A program made the position numbers and the translations under genes. From Candidatus Aminicenantota bacterium (lineage in GTDB: Bacteria > Acidobacteriota > Aminicenantia > Aminicenantales > Aminicenantaceae), in NCBI GenBank assembly GCA_004378665.1, contig SOIA01000057.1:1-9960 (forward strand): DNA of 9,960 nt, given 5' to 3'. The notes beneath the pieces are model-generated. The model made no database searches and was not told the DNA's origin. It saw nothing but the letters and a program-made list of their open reading frames with translations. Shown one piece after another: positions 1 through 6,236 of the stretch. Every line of letters begins with the position of its first letter. The first letter of the stretch is position 1.

Positions 1-53
1 ATCCGATAGTTGAATGTTGAATTTTGGGTGGGGTTATTTTAGAATGGAAGCAC

Positions 54-1316
54 ATGGAACGGATCAAGATCCTCGGAAACGAAAACCTCAGGCTCAAAGG
101 AAAGGTCAGGATCAGTGGAGCCAAAAACGCCGTCCTTCCTGCGATAGCGGCTTCCCTCTTAACAAAGGATAAAGTCCGCTTGAAAAACATTCCCCTTGTG
201 AAAGACGTTTATACGATCTTGACTGTGATGAAAGAGCTGGGAGCCAATTCCAACATAAAAAAGAACACCCTATCCATTCAGGTGAAAAAAACAAAATCCG
301 AGCAGGCTTCATACGAGTTGGTTCAATCGATGAGAGCATCCATTCTCGTCCTGGGACCCCTCTTAGCACGCTTCGGAAAGGCCGTAGTCGCGCTGCCCGG
401 CGGCTGTGCCATTGGCTCCCGCCCCATAGACCTTCATATCCACGGCCTGGAAAAATTGGGTGCTTCGATAAGCCTCGAGCACGGCTATATCAATGCCACA
501 GCCGAAAAGCTTCACGGGACAGAGATTAAATTCGAAAAAAAGACAGTGGGCGGAACCGAGAACTTGATCATGGCTTCCTCCCTGGCACTGGGAGAAACTG
601 TCTTGAAAAACTGCTCAATAGAGCCAGAAGTGATAAACCTCTGTGAGCTTCTGGTCAAAATGGGGGCCAGGATCGACGGAATCGGCGAGGAAACCATTCG
701 CATAAAAGGTGTCTCTGAGCTCGGTGGAGCCACCCATGAAATCATCCCCGACCGGATCGAAGCCGGGACCTTTCTCGTCGCCAGCGCTCTCACCCGGGGG
801 AATATCGTGCTGACCCACGTCCGACCAGACCACCTCGATACAGTGATTGAAAAACTGAAATATTCTGGAACACAGATCGAAAAGCTCAACAACAATTCCC
901 TTCGCGCAATCGGAAGTGAAAAAATCAGGCCTCAAGACATCACCACCTCTTCTTATCCCGGGTTTCCGACTGATATGCAGGCCCAGTTCATCGTCCTGAT
1001 GACTCAGGCCTCGGGAACGTCCATCATCACCGAAACCATCTTTGATAGAAGATTCTCTCACATCAATGAGCTGCTTCGACTCGGAGCCATCATAGAGGTC
1101 GCCGGTGACAAAGCTTTGGTTAAAGGGAACACTCCTCTCTCAGGAGCGGAAACCATTGCCACAGATCTCAGGGCCTCGGCTTCCCTCGTTTTGGCAGGTC
1201 TGATTGCCAGCGGAGAAACCGTTGTCAATGACGTCGAGCACCTGGATAGAGGCTACGAGAAACTCGAGGCCAAACTCAAATCTCTTGGGGCCAGGATCGA
1301 AAGAATAAAGGAGTAA
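54..1316 (+). CDS. murA: UDP-N-acetylglucosamine 1-carboxyvinyltransferase (MurA)
   Basis: This cytoplasmic enzyme transfers enolpyruvate from PEP to UDP-GlcNAc, the first committed step of peptidoglycan synthesis. The 420-residue product matches the family length (E. coli about 419). Visible landmarks are the substrate-binding KN pair in SGAKNAVLP (K24, N25), the catalytic loop LPGGCAIGSRPIDLH with Cys118, the catalytic Asp307 in YPGFPTDMQAQF, and Arg373 and Arg399 near the C-terminus. Cys118 is the residue alkylated by fosfomycin, so the enzyme is not of the naturally resistant Asp type. I chose ATG 54 because the protein then begins just before the first conserved strand. A TTG at 24 would add ten residues with no family match and no ribosome binding site. 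The site for ATG 54 (GGAAG at 46-50) is close and weak. It is the first gene of the probable five-gene + strand operon, 16 bases before the next. Identity is very secure; the exact start is fairly secure. Confidence 0.97.
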   Translation: MERIKILGNENLRLKGKVRISGAKNAVLPAIAASLLTKDKVRLKNIPLVKDVYTILTVMKELGANSNIKKNTLSIQVKKTKSEQASYELVQSMRASILVLGPLLARFGKAVVALPGGCAIGSRPIDLHIHGLEKLGASISLEHGYINATAEKLHGTEIKFEKKTVGGTENLIMASSLALGETVLKNCSIEPEVINLCELLVKMGARIDGIGEETIRIKGVSELGGATHEIIPDRIEAGTFLVASALTRGNIVLTHVRPDHLDTVIEKLKYSGTQIEKLNNNSLRAIGSEKIRPQDITTSSYPGFPTDMQAQFIVLMTQASGTSIITETIFDRRFSHINELLRLGAIIEVAGDKALVKGNTPLSGAETIATDLRASASLVLAGLIASGETVVNDVEHLDRGYEKLEAKLKSLGARIERIKE

Positions 1317-1332
1317 GAACAGAGGCATAAAA

Positions 1333-1677
1333 ATGGAAGAATGCATTTTCTGTAAAATCATCAGCAAAGATATCACGGCAAGCATTGTCTATGAGGACGA
1401 AAGAATGATCGCCTTCAGCGACATCAATCCGCAAGCTCCGGTTCATATCCTTCTTATCCCCAAAGAACACTTCCCTTCGTTGAATGAAATCCCTGAAGAT
1501 AAAAAAGATATCTTGAGCCATATTCTCCTCAAAGCAAAAGAGATTGCTCGAGAGAAAGAAATTGCCGACAGAGGATACAGGATCGTCCTCAACACGGCTC
1601 GGGAATCAGGACAGGAAGTCCTCCACATCCATTTCCACCTCTTGGGTGGAAGACAGATGAGCTGGCCTCCCGGATAA
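1333..1677 (+). CDS. hinT: HIT-family hydrolase, HinT type
   Basis: A 114-residue histidine-triad protein. Family members of this branch are homodimeric purine nucleoside phosphoramidases that hydrolyse AMP-lysine and related adenylates. The triad is HIHFH at residues 98-102 (H98, H100, H102), followed by LLGGRQMSWPPG, the C-terminal signature of the Hint branch rather than the Fhit or GalT branches. The N-terminal CIFC (C4, C7) with His46 and His98 resembles the zinc-binding set found in many bacterial Hint proteins. LNTARESGQEV (residues 86-96) is the usual loop before the triad. AGAGG at 1321-1325 gives a reasonable ribosome binding site, and the gene starts 16 bases after murA, so co-transcription is likely. 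Its link to cell-wall synthesis is positional only. Family assignment is strong; the physiological substrate cannot be read from sequence. Confidence 0.94.
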   Translation: MEECIFCKIISKDITASIVYEDERMIAFSDINPQAPVHILLIPKEHFPSLNEIPEDKKDILSHILLKAKEIAREKEIADRGYRIVLNTARESGQEVLHIHFHLLGGRQMSWPPG

Positions 1678-1717
1678 AATGAGGCAAAACCTGAATCACC
1701 TGGAAAGAATAACTTAA

Positions 1718-1724
1718 AAGGAGG
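1718..1724 (+). promoter_or_regulatory. Strong Shine-Dalgarno sequence for the UPF0173 hydrolase gene
   Basis: AAGGAGG ends seven bases before the ATG at 1732 and is the best anti-16S match in the window. It fixes that start and suggests this gene is translated more efficiently than its operon neighbours, several of which have weak or no visible sites. Confidence 0.85.
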
Positions 1725-1731
1725 TTAAACC

Positions 1732-2385
1732 ATGGAAATCACCTGGTTAGGACATTCTGGGATAAAACTCAAGGGCTCAAAAACCATCTACATCGATCCG
1801 TTTCTCACGGGAAATCCGGCAGCCTCAACGACTCCCGATGAAATCAACGAGGCAGATGTCGTCGTTGTCACACATCATCACGGCGATCATCTCGGAGACG
1901 CCTTCACCATCTGTAAAAAAACAGGTGCCACTTGCGTCTGTATCCATGAGATATCCGTAGATGCTGAAGCAGAAGGGATAACCACAGAAGGAATGAATAT
2001 CGGCGGAACCATTGAAACCAAAGGAGTAAAAGTTCATATGGTGCAGGCTCTTCACTCTGCCGAAAAAGGCGACCCGGCAGGAGTGGTCATCGAGATGGAC
2101 GGCAAGACGATCTATCATGCCGGAGACACGGGCTTAACCTATGATATGAAACTCATCGGTGAATTCTTCAAACCGGACCTCAGTTTCCTCCCCATCGGCG
2201 ACCGGTACACCATGGGTATCCCCTCAGCAGCCAAAGCTGTTGAGTTTATCCAGACGAAAAAAGTGATCCCTATCCATTACAACACTTTTCCGGTCGTCAG
2301 CGCGGACCCTGAAGAATTCAAGAAGAGAGTCGGAGACAAGGCGGAAGTCATCATTCTCAATCCCGGAGACTCCTACGATCTTTAG
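1732..2385 (+). CDS. UPF0173-type metal-dependent hydrolase (metallo-beta-lactamase fold)
   Basis: A 217-residue cytoplasmic protein of the metallo-beta-lactamase superfamily, in the compact UPF0173/YtkL-like branch related to UlaG lactonases. The metal ligands are readable: HHHGDH (H48, H50, D52, H53), His108 in QALHSA, Asp132 in HAGDTG, and His182 in IPIHYNTFP. The opening MEITWLGHSG and the IDPFLTGNP segment (residues 21-29) are typical of this branch. Length agrees with the family (about 220-230). All ligand positions for a two-metal site are present, so it should be an active hydrolase, but the branch has no established substrate and I assign none. It lies 54 bases after the HIT gene with a strong ribosome binding site. 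The 54-base gap shows no hairpin or clear promoter, so it is probably part of the murA operon. Confidence 0.93.
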   Translation: MEITWLGHSGIKLKGSKTIYIDPFLTGNPAASTTPDEINEADVVVVTHHHGDHLGDAFTICKKTGATCVCIHEISVDAEAEGITTEGMNIGGTIETKGVKVHMVQALHSAEKGDPAGVVIEMDGKTIYHAGDTGLTYDMKLIGEFFKPDLSFLPIGDRYTMGIPSAAKAVEFIQTKKVIPIHYNTFPVVSADPEEFKKRVGDKAEVIILNPGDSYDL

Positions 2386-2425
2386 CCTCTTGCAGTCATT
2401 CTCCTGCTGATTCACGTTCTGTCCA

Positions 2426-2905
2426 GTGGCATACTTGATCGACGGAAACAACCTCATCGGACACTTATCCTCTGCTGATTTGAGAGATCCTCAGAGCAAG
2501 CCCCTCCTTGTCTTGAAACTCCAGAGGTTCCAGCGCCAGAAAAAAACACGGGTTCTCGTGGTCTTCGACGGAACGCCTGACCTCAATTTGATCGGGAAAA
2601 CCTACCAGCGGAAAAACTTTTCGGTCATCTTCCCTTCTTTTGAACAGAATGCGGATGACACTATCAAAGATATCATTTCCAAACAGACCGATTTGAGAAG
2701 ATTTTTTGTGGTCAGCTCGGATCGCGAGATAAGAAATTTTGCCAAAGCCAACGGCGCAAAGTCTTTGAGCTGTGAAGAATTTGAACGCGAGCTCAAATCC
2801 ACCCTGAGAGAGCGTAGAAAATCTCTGGAAGAAGAGAAAAACGTCACTCCGCCATCCTCATTTGAAATCAACCAGTGGCTCAAGATTTTTAAGGATAAAA
2901 AATGA
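2426..2905 (+). CDS. YacP-like NYN-domain ribonuclease-fold protein
   Basis: A 159-residue protein with a NYN (PIN-like) nuclease fold over residues 1-120. The acidic residues expected of the metal site are visible: D6 in YLIDGNNLI, D48 in VVFDGTPD, D77-D78 in NADDTIKDI, and D99 in VSSDREI. The C-terminal 40 residues are charged and probably helical. The YacP family includes B. subtilis Rae1, a ribosome-associated endoribonuclease; whether this protein shares that role is unknown. The start is GTG at 2426: an in-frame stop at 2408-2410 with no alternative start codon after it leaves this as the only upstream choice, and the protein then begins exactly at the first NYN strand. No convincing ribosome binding site precedes it. 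Its stop overlaps the ATG of the next gene by four bases (ATGA, 2902-2905), which indicates translational coupling. Confidence 0.88.
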   Translation: MAYLIDGNNLIGHLSSADLRDPQSKPLLVLKLQRFQRQKKTRVLVVFDGTPDLNLIGKTYQRKNFSVIFPSFEQNADDTIKDIISKQTDLRRFFVVSSDREIRNFAKANGAKSLSCEEFERELKSTLRERRKSLEEEKNVTPPSSFEINQWLKIFKDKK

Positions 2906-3771
2906 AGGAAATTTCCATCATCGGGGCTGGCCGGCTCGGCACTTCACTGGGCGCTGCACTTTCGAAAAAAGGCTACAGGATAAAATCTCTCTCCTGCAAG
3001 ACAGCTCGATCAGCAGAAGAGAGCCGGACGATCATCGGACAAGGGAAGGCGTCCGCTGATAACATCCAGACCGCGAAATCCGGGGACATCCTGTTCTTAT
3101 GTTTGCCGGATGAAGAAATCCTGAAGGTGGGGAAGGAACTGAACAATGCGAACATAAATTGGTCAGGAAGATTCATTTTTCACTGCTCAGGCCTCCTTTC
3201 CTCAGAGGTCCTGGAACCCTTCTCCGCCAAAGGGGCCTCCACGGCCTCCATCCATCCTATCCAGTCCTTCGCTCATAAAAAATCCCCTCCTGAACAGTTT
3301 GAAAATATTTATTTTGGTTTGGAGGGAGAAATCGAAGCTCTGAAAATGTCTCAAGAAATCATCCAGAGGCTCGGCGGCCGCTCCTTGATCATCAAGGCCA
3401 AAGATAAAGCCGTTTATCATGCGGCCTGCAGCATAGCCTCTAATTTTCTCGTCGTGCTCCTGGACATGGCATCCTCCCTGCTCACACGGATAGACCTTCC
3501 AGAAGACCAGGCTTTTCAAGTCTTATTTCCTCTTGTCAAAGGGACTTTACACAATGTAAAAAAATTTAACATCCGTTCCTCCCTTACCGGCCCTGTGATT
3601 CGAGGGGATAGGGAATCTGTGGAAAAACATCTTGAGGCCTTGAGAAAATTCCCCCCTTATGATCAGACCTACACGAGTCTGGCGTCTCTGGCTCTGGAAA
3701 TAGCCAGAAGAGAAAAAAAGCTATCTGCACAAAAAATCAAGGCGTTGAAGGACCTGCTGGAAGGAAAATAA
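2902..3771 (+). CDS. Rossmann-like/DUF2520 domain protein
   Basis: A 289-residue protein with an N-terminal dinucleotide-binding Rossmann fold (residues 1 to about 125; GAGRLG at 8-13) and a helical C-terminal domain of the DUF2520 type (about 130-289). Conserved-looking landmarks are LFLCLPDEEI (64-73), HCSGLLSS (94-101), HPIQSF (118-123) and YHAACSIASNF (172-182). The architecture resembles ProC and ketopantoate-reductase-like dehydrogenases, so an NAD(P)-dependent oxidoreductase is plausible. No substrate is established for the family, so the reaction is unknown. It is the last gene of the + strand operon, coupled to the NYN gene by an ATGA overlap. Its last 35 bases overlap the 3' end of murB on the opposite strand, and no terminator separates the two. 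Confidence 0.9.
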   Translation: MKEISIIGAGRLGTSLGAALSKKGYRIKSLSCKTARSAEESRTIIGQGKASADNIQTAKSGDILFLCLPDEEILKVGKELNNANINWSGRFIFHCSGLLSSEVLEPFSAKGASTASIHPIQSFAHKKSPPEQFENIYFGLEGEIEALKMSQEIIQRLGGRSLIIKAKDKAVYHAACSIASNFLVVLLDMASSLLTRIDLPEDQAFQVLFPLVKGTLHNVKKFNIRSSLTGPVIRGDRESVEKHLEALRKFPPYDQTYTSLASLALEIARREKKLSAQKIKALKDLLEGK

Positions 3772-4684
3772 CCTCTTCTTCGAGCTCAACATCGAACATC
3801 TCTTTCACCCGGCGTTTCAACTCCTGGGCCAGTTGAACAACATCCTGGGCCGAGGCGTTCTCCTGGTTAATGATGAAATTCGAATGGCCTGAATACACTG
3901 CAGCTCCTCCGACTTTGAGCTTTTTAGCTCCGATTTTCTCGAGGAAATACGCGGCAGGCACTCTTTCCCCGCTGGAAAGGACTGGATTTTTAAAATAGCT
4001 TCCGGCACACGGTAGATCGTGAGGAGGATGCTTTTTTTCTCTTTTTTCCAGGTTTCCATCGATGAGAGCTTTGATTGTTTTTCCTTCTTCTTCCCGAAGT
4101 TCAAAAACAGCACTCAAAAGCACATCATGTTTTTCCTTGAGAAAACTGTGCCGATACTTGAACTCAAAATAATCCCTCCCGACCTGAACCTGTCTGCCCT
4201 TAGCATCGAGCAACAGGGCTTCCTTCAGGAAATCCCCGATGCTCTGCTCGAATGCCCCGGCATTCCCGAAAACCGCACCCCCTACCGTGCCCGGAATCCC
4301 GGCCGCGAATTCGAGCCCACCCAGGCCATGCTCTTCACAGAAACGGAGTAAATCCCCCAGGGACGCACCGGCGAAAGCTTCCACCTCTGGAATGCCTTCT
4401 TTTTTCCGTATTCCCTTTACGCCATTTTTTATGATCAGACCTCGAAACCCATTATCATCAAACAGAAGGTTGTATCCTCCTCCTATGATATAGTACGGGA
4501 CAGAAGCTTCCCGCACACAGATTATCGCATCCACAAGTTCTTGATTGAAGGCCGCTTCAAAAAAATAGTCCGCTGTGCCTCCGATTTTAAAGTTGGAATA
4601 TCCCCGAAGAGGAACAGATGTTAACAAGGTTTTTTTGACATTCTCGAGGAAATCTTCAGGATAATTCTCCTTTACGCGGCTCAT
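3737..4684 (-). CDS. murB: UDP-N-acetylenolpyruvoylglucosamine reductase (MurB)
   Basis: This FAD enzyme uses NADPH to reduce the MurA product to UDP-MurNAc in the cytoplasm. With the start chosen here it is 315 residues, near the usual 300-340. Landmarks are SNFKIGGTADYF (FAD domain start), IIGGGYNLL, GIPGTVGGAVFGNAGAF, YRHSF with the active-site Arg178, GSYFKNP with the proton-donor Ser229, and Glu304 in LEEEV near the C-terminus. The open frame extends upstream to ATG 4768 (343 residues). I prefer the ATG at 4684-4682 for two reasons: the extra 28 residues have no MurB character and are partly encoded by an inverted-repeat arm, and a sigma-70-like promoter (4700-4728) lies inside them. Neither start has a good ribosome binding site, so the start is likely but not certain. 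FAD-loop residue Tyr71, where Ser is usual (GGGSN), is unusual. The gene is convergent with the DUF2520 gene and divergent from the TPR gene. Confidence 0.93.
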   Translation of the reverse strand: MSRVKENYPEDFLENVKKTLLTSVPLRGYSNFKIGGTADYFFEAAFNQELVDAIICVREASVPYYIIGGGYNLLFDDNGFRGLIIKNGVKGIRKKEGIPEVEAFAGASLGDLLRFCEEHGLGGLEFAAGIPGTVGGAVFGNAGAFEQSIGDFLKEALLLDAKGRQVQVGRDYFEFKYRHSFLKEKHDVLLSAVFELREEEGKTIKALIDGNLEKREKKHPPHDLPCAGSYFKNPVLSSGERVPAAYFLEKIGAKKLKVGGAAVYSGHSNFIINQENASAQDVVQLAQELKRRVKEMFDVELEEEVIFLPAGPSTP

Positions 4685-4699
4685 TTGGGGATATTTTAT

Positions 4700-4728
4700 A
4701 TTACAGTCGAGGAAAGAACAATAGTAAA
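4700..4728 (-). promoter_or_regulatory. murB: Candidate sigma-70 promoter for murB
   Basis: Read on the - strand, TTTACT (4728-4723) and TGTAAT (4705-4700) are separated by 17 bases, matching the -35 and -10 consensus at 4/6 and 5/6 positions. Transcription would begin about 8-9 bases before the ATG at 4684, giving a very short leader. It lies within the extended reading frame that starts at 4768, which argues against that longer start. The call rests on consensus matching alone. Confidence 0.45.
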
Positions 4729-4743
4729 TGGCGTTATAAAGGA

Positions 4744-4858
4744 GGGGTCGCATCTCAACATTCGACATTTTTCTCTCTTTTTTTTGTCCAATTTCTTATC
4801 AGTGTGAAATGTCTCATATTGGGAACTTTATTAGTGTCGAATGTTGAGATGCGACCCC
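4744..4858. repeat. 24-base perfect inverted repeat flanking a 67-base spacer (BIME/MITE-like or regulatory)
   Basis: The arms at 4744-4767 and 4835-4858 are exact reverse complements over 24 bases, with the G4 and C4 ends outermost. The spacer (4768-4834) is AT-rich and carries a pyrimidine run. Each arm is itself an imperfect dyad, GTCG-n-AT-N6-AT-n-CGAC. A match this long in non-coding DNA is very unlikely by chance. Possible natures are a pair of inverted REP-like units (a BIME), a small non-autonomous element with terminal repeats, or two copies of a protein-binding site. No direct target duplication is visible at the ends and there is no transposase in the window. It lies in the divergent region between murB and the TPR gene, directly upstream of a sigma-54-type promoter. 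Confidence 0.9.
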
Positions 4859-4871
4859 AGTTTCTTTCAAT

Positions 4872-4888
4872 TTGGCACAGATTTTGCT
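4872..4888 (+). promoter_or_regulatory. Sigma-54 (RpoN) -24/-12 promoter element
   Basis: TTGGCAC-N5-TTGCT matches the sigma-54 consensus at every conserved position, with the required 10 bases between GG (4874-4875) and GC (4886-4887). Transcription would start near 4899, leaving a leader of about 90 bases before the ATG at 4988. Such promoters depend on an enhancer-binding ATPase bound upstream, and the inverted-repeat arms sit about 53 and 142 bases upstream. A weaker sigma-70-like pair (TTTCAA at 4865-4870 and TATTAT at 4888-4893, spacer 17) overlaps it, so constitutive transcription cannot be excluded. Confidence 0.72.
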
Positions 4889-4976
4889 ATTATATTAATC
4901 GGAAAGACACTTAACTTTTCAAAAATCGGATCAAATGACATTCGAACAAACGCAAGATATCATACATTTTTTTTAC

Positions 4977-4980
4977 GAGG
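4977..4980 (+). promoter_or_regulatory. Ribosome binding site fixing the TPR gene start
   Basis: GAGG lies seven bases before the ATG at 4988. It picks this start over an in-frame ATG at 4841, which lies inside the inverted-repeat arm and upstream of the sigma-54 promoter. The choice also places a signal peptide at the N-terminus. Confidence 0.75.
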
Positions 4981-4987
4981 TAAAAAA

Positions 4988-6178
4988 ATGAGAAAAACAA
5001 CTTTGACAGCACTGATCCTCATTCTTTTCACTTTCGTGACCCTGTATGCTCAAACAAGCGAATCCGACCAGGCCTATATCGAAGCGATGGCCAGCAAAGA
5101 TCCTGTGCAGAAAGCCAAGCTCCTTAAGACATGGCTTAAAAATAATGCAGGAAAAGGAAGCCAGTACGAAAAATATGCGTGTGCCGAACTGTGTGTGTTC
5201 CCTTACCCCGGAAAAACTGCCGAAGAGCTTATCCAATACGGGGAAAAAGCACTGACACTCGGTGGGCTGGACGATTTCACCAAATGCAGGGTTTTAATAA
5301 CCACTGCATCAATCTACAGCCAGCGCGGCCAGAATTTGGAAAAAGCGAAAAACTACTCTCAGCAGGTCATTCAAATCGCCAAATCCAATAAAGATAATGA
5401 TTCAGGGGCTGCTTCTCCGGCTCAGTGGAATCAATTTATGGGAAGCGGGTACTATACCCACGGTCAAGCCCTTGACAAGGGAAGAGACCCGAGAGGCGCA
5501 TTAGAATCCTATCTCAATTCCTATAAAATTCTAAAGAATCCCCAAATCGCCACCGACCTGAAAAGAGTCGGAAAAAACCTGTACGATTTCAAATTCTATA
5601 AAGATGCAGAGAAAGCTTTCCGGGTCGCTGCGACAGCTTTAAAGGATTATCCCAGCATCTATTTGTACGCTAAAACTCTTCACAGAAACGGGAAGAAGGA
5701 CGACGCTCTGAAGTACTATAAACAAGCTTATGCCCAGCAGAAAACCGGGGATGTCGCCTACAACATCGGAATCATTCTGGCTGGCAAATCCGAAAAAGAC
5801 TCTTCTGTCTCTCCCGATGCCATCAAATATCTTCTCGAGGCGAGCTTCCTTTCTCAGACCAACTCAAAAAAAGCCATGCAGCTCGCGGAATCTATCTACT
5901 TCACTTACAACAAGGACCTTAAATACAACGAAACAGTCAAGGAAATCCAGAAAAATACAAAAGAGCTTGAAGAGTTGACCGGAGATTACAACAAAAGATT
6001 CGGAGATAAGGACGACGATGAGCTGTCCGATACAGATAAAAGAATGATGAGGATCATGGAGCAGGATATCGAGGCAGTACAGAAGGACGTAGAAGAGCTT
6101 ATGACAAAACAGAAAGCGGCCTTAGACAAATTCAACAAGCTCATCGAAGATACCAAGCGAAGAATAGGAGCCAAATAA
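4988..6178 (+). CDS. Exported TPR-repeat protein with charged coiled-coil C-terminus
   Basis: A 396-residue protein of unknown specific function. Residues 1-21 form a classic signal peptide (MRK, a hydrophobic core, then a cut after LYA), with no lipobox, so it should be periplasmic or secreted. The mature part is mostly helical. TPR-like helix pairs are clearest at about 153-182, 189-222 and 222-252 (A-EKAFRVAATALKDYP and DDALKYYKQAYAQ), with weaker ones before and after. The last 80 residues (about 312-396) are strongly charged, contain an acidic stretch (GDKDDDELSDTDK), and look like a coiled coil. Cysteines C65, C69 and C100 could form a disulfide. TPRs are scaffolds, so a structural or assembly role in the envelope is a reasonable guess. 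The sigma-54-type promoter and adjacent inverted repeat suggest conditional expression. The gene stands alone: its upstream neighbour is divergent, and a weak hairpin and a new promoter follow it. Confidence 0.85.
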   Translation: MRKTTLTALILILFTFVTLYAQTSESDQAYIEAMASKDPVQKAKLLKTWLKNNAGKGSQYEKYACAELCVFPYPGKTAEELIQYGEKALTLGGLDDFTKCRVLITTASIYSQRGQNLEKAKNYSQQVIQIAKSNKDNDSGAASPAQWNQFMGSGYYTHGQALDKGRDPRGALESYLNSYKILKNPQIATDLKRVGKNLYDFKFYKDAEKAFRVAATALKDYPSIYLYAKTLHRNGKKDDALKYYKQAYAQQKTGDVAYNIGIILAGKSEKDSSVSPDAIKYLLEASFLSQTNSKKAMQLAESIYFTYNKDLKYNETVKEIQKNTKELEELTGDYNKRFGDKDDDELSDTDKRMMRIMEQDIEAVQKDVEELMTKQKAALDKFNKLIEDTKRRIGAK

Positions 6179-6181
6179 GAC

Positions 6182-6221
6182 CTGCCAGTAAAAAAAGAGG
6201 CAGTCCCAAAAAGGGCCTTTT
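6182..6221 (+). terminator. Weak candidate terminator after the TPR gene
   Basis: Just after the stop, an A-rich run leads into AAGAGGC (6195-6201), which can pair with GCCTTTT (6215-6221, one G-U pair) around an interrupted loop. The alternative pair CTGCC (6182-6186) with GGCAG (6199-6203) competes with it. The T run is only four bases, so termination is probably partial. Confidence 0.3.
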
Positions 6222-6236
6222 CCCTTCTTCTGTCAA

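Noticed and set aside
24..53. TTG-initiated upstream extension of murA by ten codons
   Set aside because: No ribosome binding site before it and no family similarity in the added residues; the ATG at 54 begins at the conserved MurA N-terminus.
615..1061. 148-codon open frame on the - strand inside murA
   Set aside because: It is a shadow of a strongly conserved gene; its translation has no recognisable domain and no promoter or ribosome binding site is evident.
4744..4858. Complete insertion sequence
   Set aside because: Only 115 bases with no transposase and no visible target duplication; at most a non-autonomous element or a pair of REP-like units.
4938..4945. Third copy of the repeat core (ACATTCGA) in the TPR leader
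   Set aside because: Only eight bases match, which is expected by chance at this window size.
4841..4987. In-frame extension of the TPR protein by 49 residues from ATG 4841
   Set aside because: The ATG lies within the repeat arm and upstream of the promoter, and the extension would bury a clear signal peptide; GAGG at 4977-4980 supports the start at 4988.
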